Source: Verrucomicrobiota bacterium (GTDB lineage Bacteria > Verrucomicrobiota > Verrucomicrobiia > Limisphaerales > UBA1100). Taken from it: a stretch of DNA of 8,017 nucleotides. The DNA lies in the NCBI GenBank assembly GCA_028872645.1, contig JAPKDK010000126.1, positions 1-8,017 on the forward strand, given 5' to 3'. The first letter of the stretch is position 1. Each line of letters opens with the position of its first letter. Below, one piece after another: positions 1-6,851 of this stretch. The notes under the pieces are model-generated. The model was not told where the DNA came from, did not search any database, and saw nothing but the letters and a program-made list of their open reading frames with translations. The position numbers and the translations under genes were made by a program.

Positions 1-1426
1 CGAGTTGACCTTCGAGTGCGGCGTTTAGGAGTGCGCGGGTCCACTTGATTTTTATGCGGTCGCTTTGGCCGTAGCCGCCGGCGATCCAGCCAGTGTTGAG
101 TAGCCAGCATTGGCTTTGATGCTCAGCCATTTTTTCGGTAAGGAGTTTGGCATAAACTCCGGGGTGCCGGGGCATAAAGGGGGCACCGAAGCAGGTGGAA
201 AAGGTGGCGGTCGGTGTATCGATATTCATCTCGGTACCGGCGACTTTGGCGGTGTAGCCACTGATGAAATGATAGGCGGCTTGCTCGGGCGTGAGCTGCG
301 CGATGGGGGGCAACACGCCAAAGGCATCGCACGTGAGGAAGACAATGTTTTGCGGATGACCGGCGGTGCCGCTGGGTTCTCGGTTTTTTATATACTCGAT
401 CGGGTAAGCGGCGCGGGTGTTTGCGGTAAGGGAGTCGTCAGTGAAATCCGGCGTGCCATCAGGGCCGAGGATGACGTTTTCCATAATGGTGCCGGGCATT
501 CGGGTGGTGGCGTAGATGGCGGGCTCGTCTTCTTCTTTGAGGTTGATGAGCTTGGCGTAGCAGCCGCCTTCGAAATTGAAAATGCCGTGGTCGGTCCAGC
601 CGTGTTCGTCATCACCCACGAGGCACCGGTTGGGGTCGGCGGAGAGGGTGGTTTTGCCAGTGCCGGAGAGGCCGAAAAAAACTGCGGTGTTGTCTCCCGT
701 CGTGTTGCACGAGCAATGCATTGGCAACTGACCGGTGGCGGGTAGTAGATAGTTCATTATGGAAAACAAAGATTTCTTTATTTCCCCCGCGTACTGCGTG
801 CCGCCGATGAGCACGAGTTTGTGTTTGAGTGAAAGCAGGATGAAGGCGTTGGAGTCGAGGTCGGCGACGGTGTCGGGGTCGGCCAGTAGGTATGGCGTGT
901 GCAACACAGTGTATTCCGGTGTGTGCGTGGCGAGTTCGGTGGCGGTGGGGCGGATCATCATCGTGCGCGCAAAGGCGGCGTGCCACGCGCTCTCGGTAAC
1001 CACCCGCAGGCTGATGCGATGCGCCGCATTTGCGCCGCAAAAAAGATCCTGCACAAACAACTCCTCGCGATGGGATAAAAACCACTGGGCGTGCCCGAGC
1101 ATTTTGTCGAAGAGCTCCGGCTTGCACGGCTGATTGATTTTGCCCCACCAGATGGTGTCTTCGCTGACGGCATCGCGGACGGTAAATTTATCCTTGGGCG
1201 ACCGTCCCGTGCGCGCGCCGGTGCGGCTGGTGAACACGCCGTGCGCGGAAAGATCGCCTTCACCGCGGCGCATCGCGTGCTGTTGCAGTTCGGGCGTTTC
1301 GTAATTCCAACGCACCGTGCCGCGCGGCTCCAGCCCGTGCGCATCCAGCCCGATGGGCCCGTGCAAATCGGCGGTGCCCAGCAACGGCAGGGGAAAATCT
1401 TTTTCAGTGAGCGTCGCAGTCTTCAC
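1..1426 (-). CDS. pckA: ATP-dependent phosphoenolpyruvate carboxykinase, 3' end outside the window
   Basis: Cytoplasmic enzyme that converts oxaloacetate plus ATP to phosphoenolpyruvate, CO2 and ADP, the entry step of gluconeogenesis. About 475 codons are present; E. coli PckA has 540, so roughly the last 65 residues lie beyond base 1. Numbering from the GTG at 1426, I see TGRSPKDKF with the substrate-binding Arg75, the metal ligands Lys218 (in GEIKKS) and His237 (in MHCS) with Tyr212 nearby, the P-loop GLSGTGKTT at 252-260 (Lys258), kinase-2 Asp272-Asp273 in GDDEHGW, and Arg338 in ANTRAAYPI. All correspond to E. coli residues, most at a constant offset of +5, so the visible part appears catalytically intact. 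The start is uncertain: no ATG is available, GTG 1426 has a weak AAGAG nine bases upstream, and an in-frame GTG at 1456 has none; a stop codon lies just beyond. It is divergent from the sulfatase gene and functionally unrelated to it. Confidence 0.95.
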   Translation of the reverse strand, partial: MKTATLTEKDFPLPLLGTADLHGPIGLDAHGLEPRGTVRWNYETPELQQHAMRRGEGDLSAHGVFTSRTGARTGRSPKDKFTVRDAVSEDTIWWGKINQPCKPELFDKMLGHAQWFLSHREELFVQDLFCGANAAHRISLRVVTESAWHAAFARTMMIRPTATELATHTPEYTVLHTPYLLADPDTVADLDSNAFILLSLKHKLVLIGGTQYAGEIKKSLFSIMNYLLPATGQLPMHCSCNTTGDNTAVFFGLSGTGKTTLSADPNRCLVGDDEHGWTDHGIFNFEGGCYAKLINLKEEDEPAIYATTRMPGTIMENVILGPDGTPDFTDDSLTANTRAAYPIEYIKNREPSGTAGHPQNIVFLTCDAFGVLPPIAQLTPEQAAYHFISGYTAKVAGTEMNIDTPTATFSTCFGAPFMPRHPGVYAKLLTEKMAEHQSQCWLLNTGWIAGGYGQSDRIKIKWTRALLNAALEGQL

Positions 1427-1654
1427 GCGCGACGACTCTTGCGCTAAAAAGCCCACCGATTCAAACCAAAATCAGGGGTTGACACAGGAAAAATCCAGCC
1501 ATCCGCAGCCAAACTTTTTGGTGGCGTACACTATTAACATCAACCACGGAACAGCCGCGTACTTGGGCGAGTCGCTCTTTGGCGATGACATTTTTAAGGG
1601 TGATGGCAACCAATAGAACCTTGCCAAGCGGTTCGGGTGAATTACTATCGCCGC
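1427..1654. promoter_or_regulatory. Divergent intergenic region between pckA and the sulfatase gene
   Basis: About 200 bases separate the two divergent starts, so promoters for both genes should lie here. A perfect TTGACA occurs at 1479-1484 on the plus strand, but no TATAAT-like box follows at 16-18 bases. A TACACT at 1527-1532, preceded by GTGGCGT and a T5 run, could be a -10 element for the sulfatase gene and resembles sequence upstream of the gene at 6852. I see no convincing hairpin, operator palindrome or riboswitch. That promoters exist here is inferred from the gene layout; their exact boxes are not resolved. Confidence 0.35.
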
Positions 1655-3094
1655 ATGCGCTACATTTCATTTTTGGCCGGGGCTGTTTTTGCATTCGGCT
1701 GGATGCTCAATTCAAGCAGGGCTGAAGCAGCCAAGCCGAGCGGCGACCGGCCCAACATCGTCTATATCATGGCCGATGACTTGGGCTATGGCGACTTGGG
1801 GTGTTACGGGCAGAAGCTCATCCAGACGCCGCACATCGACCGCTTGGCCAAACGCGGGATGCGGTTCACGGATTTTTATGCCGGCTCGACGGTGTGCGCG
1901 CCCTCGCGGTGCGTGCTGATGACGGGGCTGGACACGGGCCATTGTTTCATCCGCGGCAACGGCAAGGACAATTTACGGCCGGAGGATGTGACGGTGGCGG
2001 AGGTGCTCAAGCGCGCTGATTACGCGACGGGGCAAGTCGGCAAATGGGGCTTGGGCCACGAGGGCTCGACGGGCTTGCCGACGCGGCAGGGCTTCGATTT
2101 CTTTTTTGGCTACCTTGACCAAGGACACGCACATCTTTTTTATCCGACCTTTCTCGTGAAGAACGAAAAGCGCGTGAAGCTGCGCAACATTGTCCCGGAC
2201 GAGGGCCAATGGGGTCAAGGTGTTGCCAGCAAAAAAATCGATTACAGCCCGGCGTTGATGATGAAGGAAACGCTCGGCTTCATCGACGATCACAAGGGCG
2301 AGCGGTTTTTTCTGTATCTCTCTTACACGCTGCCGCACGCCAACAACGAGGCCATGCGCAAAACCGGCGACGGCACGGCGGTGCCTGACCACGGCATTTA
2401 CAAAAACAAAAAGTGGACGAAGCAAAACAAGGGGCAAGCCGCGATGGTTTCGTATCTTGACCAAATGGTTGGCCAAGTCGTCAAGCGGCTCGAGACGCAC
2501 GGGCTGGACAAAAACACGGTCATCTTTTTCACGTCCGACAACGGCCCGCACAGTGAGGGCGGAAATAACGTCGACTTTTTCAACGCCAACGGGCCGGTGA
2601 GTGGTATCAAGCGTGCCCTGTACGACGGCGGCATCCGCGTGCCGATGATTGTCCAGTGGCCCGGCCGCGTGAAGGCCGGCAGCACCACGCCGCTCATGGC
2701 CGGCGCGGTCGATTTCATGGCCACCGCCGCCGAGATTGCCGGCGTGAAGCTGAACACGCCCACCGACGGCATCAGCTTCCTGCCCACGTTGCTTGGCAGG
2801 GATGCCCAACAAAAAAAGCACGAGTACCTCTACTGGGAATTTTACGAGCAAGGCTCCAAGCAGGCCCTGCGCGCCGGCAAATGGAAAGCCGTCCGCCGTC
2901 CCATGCACACCGGCCCCATTGAGCTTTATAATATTTCAAAAGACATCGGTGAGAAAAACAACGTGGCTAAACAGCACCCCGAAGTCATCTCCGGCTTCGA
3001 GCGAATTTTCACCAACGCCCACACACCCAACCAACGCTGGCGGCCCAGCGGCAAACCCCGCAACCGCGACCGCGAACAGTCCGAGGGGCGGTAG
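1655..3094 (+). CDS. Exported type I (formylglycine-dependent) sulfatase
   Basis: Hydrolyses a sulfate ester, probably in the periplasm or outside the cell; the substrate is unknown. The 479-residue protein starts with a Sec-type signal (hydrophobic residues about 4-18, likely cut after the AEA near residue 25). Metal-binding Asp41-Asp42 lie in MADDLGYGD, Cys81 of C-A-P-S-R is the residue expected to become formylglycine, Lys130 lies in GKWGLG, His228 in LPHAN, Asp295-Asn296 in TSDNGPH and Lys319 in GIKRALYDGG. Family signature 2 normally reads GKWHLG; the Gly in place of His is, as I recall, shared with a large planctomycete/verrucomicrobial sulfatase subfamily, so it is not evidence of inactivation. 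Length is normal and the C-terminus is short and basic. I prefer ATG 1655; a GTG at 1637 would add six residues, and neither has a clear Shine-Dalgarno. The next gene starts 28 bases after the stop, suggesting co-transcription. Confidence 0.93.
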   Translation: MRYISFLAGAVFAFGWMLNSSRAEAAKPSGDRPNIVYIMADDLGYGDLGCYGQKLIQTPHIDRLAKRGMRFTDFYAGSTVCAPSRCVLMTGLDTGHCFIRGNGKDNLRPEDVTVAEVLKRADYATGQVGKWGLGHEGSTGLPTRQGFDFFFGYLDQGHAHLFYPTFLVKNEKRVKLRNIVPDEGQWGQGVASKKIDYSPALMMKETLGFIDDHKGERFFLYLSYTLPHANNEAMRKTGDGTAVPDHGIYKNKKWTKQNKGQAAMVSYLDQMVGQVVKRLETHGLDKNTVIFFTSDNGPHSEGGNNVDFFNANGPVSGIKRALYDGGIRVPMIVQWPGRVKAGSTTPLMAGAVDFMATAAEIAGVKLNTPTDGISFLPTLLGRDAQQKKHEYLYWEFYEQGSKQALRAGKWKAVRRPMHTGPIELYNISKDIGEKNNVAKQHPEVISGFERIFTNAHTPNQRWRPSGKPRNRDREQSEGR

Positions 3095-3122
3095 CTAATC
3101 GGATCATTAAAAAAGACAAGAT

Positions 3123-4223
3123 ATGAAAACGTTTACTCTATTTTTATCACTGATATATATAACGGAAATTTTGGCGGTGAGCGGTTGTGTTGTTTCATCG
3201 CCATCCGGCGAGTCGGCAAAGGGCGCAACGAAATGGGTCGACTTGGGGCGCGGTGTGTCTCTCGAGGTGGTTTACGTTCCCCCCGGTGAATTCAAAATGG
3301 GCAGCACGCCCGTGGAAAAGACCTGGGCGGTCGGGCCGGAGGGAGGCGCGAGGTTTTCATCGGGAGGCGGCGCGCGCGAGGCGTACGAGGGCGAATCGCG
3401 GCCGATGCGCGTCAAGGCGGGCGTTTGGATGGGGCGAACGGAAGTCACGGTCGGGCAGTTTCGGAGGTTTGCCGACGAGACGGGGTTTGTAACCGACGCC
3501 GAAAAGCCGGGCGGCACAGCTCATGTCTTCAACAGGAATTGGGTTCCAGCGGAAGTGGGGAAACCGCCGCATCCATGGGCCGTGATGGAAACCAAAAGCT
3601 GGAGGAACCCGAATCACGGAATCCCGCAACAGGAAAACCACCCGGTCGTTTGCGTGAGCTACAACGACATGAAAGCGTTTTGCAAATGGCTAACGGAAAC
3701 CGAGCGCAAAGCCGGTCGTTTGCCGGAGGGGATGGATTACCGCTTGCCCACCGAGGCGGAGTGGGCCTACGCCTGTCGCGGCGGACGTCGTGACAGTAGT
3801 TATTATTGGTGGGGAAATATGCTTCGTAATGGCAAGGGGAGATTGAACATTGCGGGGACCGATTTTTTGCCGGACAAAAATTGGGCTTGGCCCGGGGTGA
3901 ATGCGCCGTGGAAGGATGGGTTTCCGATGGTCTCTCCGGTCGATCATTTTGGCGAGCGAGGACGGAACGGATTTGGCTTGGCCGATATGTGCGGCGGTGT
4001 GTGGGAATTTACCCTAGACCATTTTGATCCGAAGGGGGGACACGAGGAGGTGCATTATAAAGATGCCAAACTGCGAACAGTGTCGCGCCCCGTGTGTCGG
4101 GGAGGCAACTACTACGATGTCCCCGGCAACACGCGCTGTGCCGTTCGGCTGGGCATTGGAAGCGTCACCTATTCGGACTCCCGTGATGGTTTCCGAATCT
4201 GCCTGGGCGTGTCTCGGGACTGA
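3123..4223 (+). CDS. SUMF1/FGE-sulfatase-domain lipoprotein, probably without formylglycine-generating activity
   Basis: 366 residues. The N-terminus is a lipoprotein-type leader ending in V-S-G-C with Cys22 as the lipidation site; Glu15 inside the hydrophobic stretch is unusual. Residues about 36-365 form a SUMF1 domain (C-type-lectin-like fold): VPPGEFKMGS at 53, RTEVTVGQFRRF, HPVVCVSYNDMKAFCKWL, RLPTEAEWAYACRGG at 207, NGFGLADMCGGVWEF at 282, RGGNYYD at 326, DGFRIC near the end. True formylglycine-generating enzymes have two catalytic cysteines just after this GGS-like turn (GGSYLC..SYC). Here the turn reads GGNYYDVPGN and the first cysteine is absent; the only cysteine nearby is Cys339, out of register. 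A non-catalytic binding or structural role is therefore more likely than sulfatase activation, although the sulfatase gene is directly upstream. The first 20 codons are clearly AT-richer than the rest. Weak ribosome site (AAGACAAG). Family assignment is secure; function is not. Confidence 0.88.
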   Translation: MKTFTLFLSLIYITEILAVSGCVVSSPSGESAKGATKWVDLGRGVSLEVVYVPPGEFKMGSTPVEKTWAVGPEGGARFSSGGGAREAYEGESRPMRVKAGVWMGRTEVTVGQFRRFADETGFVTDAEKPGGTAHVFNRNWVPAEVGKPPHPWAVMETKSWRNPNHGIPQQENHPVVCVSYNDMKAFCKWLTETERKAGRLPEGMDYRLPTEAEWAYACRGGRRDSSYYWWGNMLRNGKGRLNIAGTDFLPDKNWAWPGVNAPWKDGFPMVSPVDHFGERGRNGFGLADMCGGVWEFTLDHFDPKGGHEEVHYKDAKLRTVSRPVCRGGNYYDVPGNTRCAVRLGIGSVTYSDSRDGFRICLGVSRD

Positions 4224-4284
4224 AATTCATCGCGGCGCAACAGCGCTGCTTGCCAGACTTACTCTTCGCGGGTAGCGTTTCAGC

Positions 4285-6714
4285 ATGTCCACTTTATTTC
4301 ACCGCGCGTGGTTTTATGTCGCGCTTGCGATTGTTCCGTTTCAATTGGCTGCGGCAAACCCCGCATTGCAGGCCGGGCGGGTCAAACAAATCATTGCCCA
4401 TCGCGGCGCGAGCACGGAGCGGCCGGAGTGCACGTTGGCGGCGGTGCGGCGGGCGATTGACGTGGGGACGACGGCGGTGGAGGTGGACGTGCGCACGAGC
4501 GCGGACGGGCAACTTTTTATATTACACGACGCCACGCTCGACCGCACAACCGATGGCAAGGGCGCGGCCAACCAACTCACGTTAGCGGAGTTGCAGAAGT
4601 TCGATGCGGGGTCGTGGTTCCACCAGAAATTTAAAGGCGAACGCATTCCGTCGTTGCGCGAAGCGCTGGAGGAATGCGTGGGCAAGGTGGACATCCTTCT
4701 GGATCTTAAGGAACAAGGCGACGTGTACGACCGGCGCGTGGCCGACTCGGTTAAAAAGCACGGCGACCCTGCGCGGACCATCGTTGGCGTGCGCAGTGTG
4801 GCGCAGGCGAAGCGGTTCCGCGCGCTGTTGCCGGGGGCGCGGCAGTGGGGGTTGATTCCTAATCCGGACAGCATCGAACCCTTCGCGAAGGTGGGCGTGG
4901 AGATTATCCGGCTGTGGCCGCGCTGGATTGCGGCGGATGACAAGCTCATCGCGCGAGTGGCCATGGCGGGCGCGAAGCTGCACCTCAACGGCACCAACGG
5001 CTCGCCGAATGAAGTAGCGCGACTTTTAAAGCACACGCCGTTTTCGCTGTCGTCGGATGACCCCAACCGGTTGGTGTTTACGCTGAAGGCATTCTTGGAA
5101 GAGCGGCCGCCGCTGGCCGACGCGGATGGCGTGGTGGAGAAGCATATTTGGATTCCCATGCGCGATGGCACCCGACTCTCGGCGTGGGTTTATTTTCCAA
5201 ATGCATTTTCAAAGAGCAAAGGGGCGTGGCCGTGTGTGTTTGAACAGCGCTACGCCTTTCGCCGGAATCTCTCCACGCGCCGCGACATGGCGCGGATGGC
5301 GCGCGAGGGATTCGTCACGGCGCTGGTCAGCTTTCGTGGCGCGCAACGCAGCGAGGGTAAATGGGTCGGCTATCGCGCGTTGCAGTGGGGCAAGCTTCGC
5401 GACGGTTACGACGCCTGCGAATGGTTCGCTAAACAGAAATGGTGCACCGGCAAGGTCGGCACCTTCGGCGCGTCGCAGGGCGGCTATTCGCAGAACTATC
5501 TCGCCGTCACGCGACCGCCGCATCTGGTTTGCCAGTACATGGTCGACACGGGGCTGAGTCTGTTTCGGGAAGGCTACCGCATCGGTGGCGCCACAAAGCC
5601 CAATCGCTTCAAGGGCATGGACGCCAACTGCCGCGTGCCCGCGCATAACCGTGTACTGCTCGCCGAGTGGTTCCGTCACCCGACGTATGACGACTACTGG
5701 CGCGACGAGGATTGCACGCTGCATTTTGATCAGATGAACGTGCCGTGCATGACCATCGGCAGTTGGTACGATTTCATGAACCAAGGCTCCATCGGCAGCT
5801 TCGTCGGCCGCCAGCACAAGGGCGGTGCGGAGTCGCGCGGGCGGCAGCAGTTGCTTATCGGCCCTTGGCTGCACGGCCGCCGCAACAAGGGCAACCGCGT
5901 CGCCGAGATGCAGTACCCAGAAAACGCCGCGTGGGATGTGCACGCGCACATGGTGCGATGGTTCAAGCATCATCTGAAAGGCCAGGCCAACGGCGCGATG
6001 AACGACCCCGCCGTGCGCTATTACGTGATGGGCGCGGTGGGCGAACCGAATGCCCCCGGCAACACGTGGCGCACCGCCAAGGACTGGCCGCCCGCCGCCC
6101 AGCCCACGCCGATGTATCTGCAAACTAGCGGTGGCCTTTCGCTTGAATCGGCCCCAAACCGCACCGGCGGCACGAGCTATTTGAGTGACCCGCTGAATCC
6201 GATGAGCATTCCCGCCCGCGGCTTTCCCGGCGCGCGCGATGCCCGCGCGTTTGAAAAGCAAAAGGAAGTGCTCACCTTCACCACCGCGCCTTTAAAGAAA
6301 CCTGTCGAGTGGACCGGCCGCGTGCAGGCCGAACTGTTCATCTCCTCCACCGCGCGCGACACCGACTTCATCGTACGCATCAGCGACGTCTATCCCGACG
6401 GCCGCTCCATCCTCATCATCGATTATCCATTGCGGGCGCGCTATCGCGAGGGCTTTGAAAAAGAAGTACTGCTGGAGCCCGGCAAAGTTCACAAGCTCAC
6501 TTGGCCCATCGGCTGGCTGAGCCAGATTTTCAACAAAGGCCACCGCATCCGCGTGACCATCGCCAGCACCGGCGCGCCCTATTTCGAGCCCAATCCGCAA
6601 ACCGGCAAGCCCCTTACCATCGAGTTCCCCGCCGACGCCCAAAAAGCCATCAACACCATCCATCACAACCACCTGCATCAATCGCGAATCATCGCGCCGG
6701 TGGCAACCAAGTAA
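4285..6714 (+). CDS. Exported fusion: glycerophosphodiester phosphodiesterase domain plus CocE/X-Pro dipeptidyl-peptidase (S15) hydrolase
   Basis: 809 residues with a Sec signal (hydrophobic about 8-24, possible cut after LAAA). Residues about 33-272 are a GDPD domain: HRG at 39-41, PECT at 47-50 (usually PENT), Glu67 and Asp69 in VEVDVR, His81-Asp82, LDLKEQ at 139-144, closing SSDDPNRL. Members of this fold release an alcohol from glycerophosphodiesters using a divalent metal. Residues about 283-575 are an alpha/beta hydrolase of the CocE/NonD/S15 type: nucleophile Ser397 in GASQGG, probable acid Asp496 in SWYDFMNQG, base His530 in GPWLHG. Residues about 605-785 are the beta-rich C-terminal domain of the family. 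These hydrolases cleave acyl esters, amides or X-Pro peptides; the substrate cannot be told here. The frame is open with no internal stop and the S15 part follows the GDPD part within about 15 residues, so this is one polypeptide rather than two genes. It starts 61 bases after the SUMF1 gene with no terminator between them. Confidence 0.9.
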   Translation: MSTLFHRAWFYVALAIVPFQLAAANPALQAGRVKQIIAHRGASTERPECTLAAVRRAIDVGTTAVEVDVRTSADGQLFILHDATLDRTTDGKGAANQLTLAELQKFDAGSWFHQKFKGERIPSLREALEECVGKVDILLDLKEQGDVYDRRVADSVKKHGDPARTIVGVRSVAQAKRFRALLPGARQWGLIPNPDSIEPFAKVGVEIIRLWPRWIAADDKLIARVAMAGAKLHLNGTNGSPNEVARLLKHTPFSLSSDDPNRLVFTLKAFLEERPPLADADGVVEKHIWIPMRDGTRLSAWVYFPNAFSKSKGAWPCVFEQRYAFRRNLSTRRDMARMAREGFVTALVSFRGAQRSEGKWVGYRALQWGKLRDGYDACEWFAKQKWCTGKVGTFGASQGGYSQNYLAVTRPPHLVCQYMVDTGLSLFREGYRIGGATKPNRFKGMDANCRVPAHNRVLLAEWFRHPTYDDYWRDEDCTLHFDQMNVPCMTIGSWYDFMNQGSIGSFVGRQHKGGAESRGRQQLLIGPWLHGRRNKGNRVAEMQYPENAAWDVHAHMVRWFKHHLKGQANGAMNDPAVRYYVMGAVGEPNAPGNTWRTAKDWPPAAQPTPMYLQTSGGLSLESAPNRTGGTSYLSDPLNPMSIPARGFPGARDARAFEKQKEVLTFTTAPLKKPVEWTGRVQAELFISSTARDTDFIVRISDVYPDGRSILIIDYPLRARYREGFEKEVLLEPGKVHKLTWPIGWLSQIFNKGHRIRVTIASTGAPYFEPNPQTGKPLTIEFPADAQKAINTIHHNHLHQSRIIAPVATK

Positions 6715-6848
6715 CCCCAGACAAAAGTTTTTTTGATTTTTTTGTGGCGTGCAACTGGTCGCAACGTACACTTCGAGTATGAAATCAAGGACTGGCCGGC
6801 CTCAGAGTTTGGTTGGTGCCGCCATCGCAAAACCCACTCGAAAGGAAA
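6715..6848 (+). promoter_or_regulatory. Intergenic region with T-runs and a candidate promoter for the Tat protein gene
   Basis: The 134 bases after the fusion gene hold two T7 runs (6728-6734 and 6737-6743), then TTGTGG (6742-6747) and TACACT (6767-6772) separated by 19 bases, a loose but possible sigma70-like pair that would give a leader of about 70 bases. No stem precedes the T-runs, so I do not call an intrinsic terminator. GCAAC occurs twice as a direct repeat (6751 and 6761). A GGCCGGCC palindrome lies at 6794-6801. The promoter call is inference. Confidence 0.3.
6842..6846 (+). promoter_or_regulatory. Ribosome binding site that favours the second of two adjacent ATGs
   Basis: AAGGA is the clearest Shine-Dalgarno-like sequence in the window. 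It is followed by ATGATG at 6849-6854. Spacing is only two bases to the first ATG and five to the second, so the second (6852) is favoured. The difference is one residue. Confidence 0.5.
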
Positions 6849-6851
6849 ATG

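Noticed and set aside
110..745. 211-codon plus-strand open frame over pckA
   Set aside because: It is antisense to the conserved P-loop and metal-site region of pckA, is Gly-rich and low in complexity, and matches no family; a shadow of GC-rich coding sequence.
1479..1484. Perfect TTGACA as a -35 box
   Set aside because: No acceptable -10 sequence at 16-18 bases on the plus strand, so it is not called as a promoter by itself.
1461..1694. 77-codon minus-strand frame spanning the intergenic region, with a C-x-x-C near its start
   Set aside because: It begins inside the sulfatase signal peptide region, has no ribosome site I can see, and a single C-S-A-C is not enough to call a gene.
1973..2908. 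311-codon minus-strand open frame over the sulfatase
   Set aside because: Antisense to conserved sulfatase motifs; the length comes from codon bias of the real gene.
5209..6261. 350-codon minus-strand open frame over the S15 domain
   Set aside because: Antisense to the catalytic Ser, Asp and His motifs of the real gene; composition typical of a shadow.
6728..6743. T-runs as a rho-independent terminator of the fusion gene
   Set aside because: No GC-rich inverted repeat precedes the runs.
6794..6801. GGCCGGCC palindrome as an operator
   Set aside because: Eight-base GC palindromes are expected by chance in this composition, and no second copy or flanking symmetry is seen.
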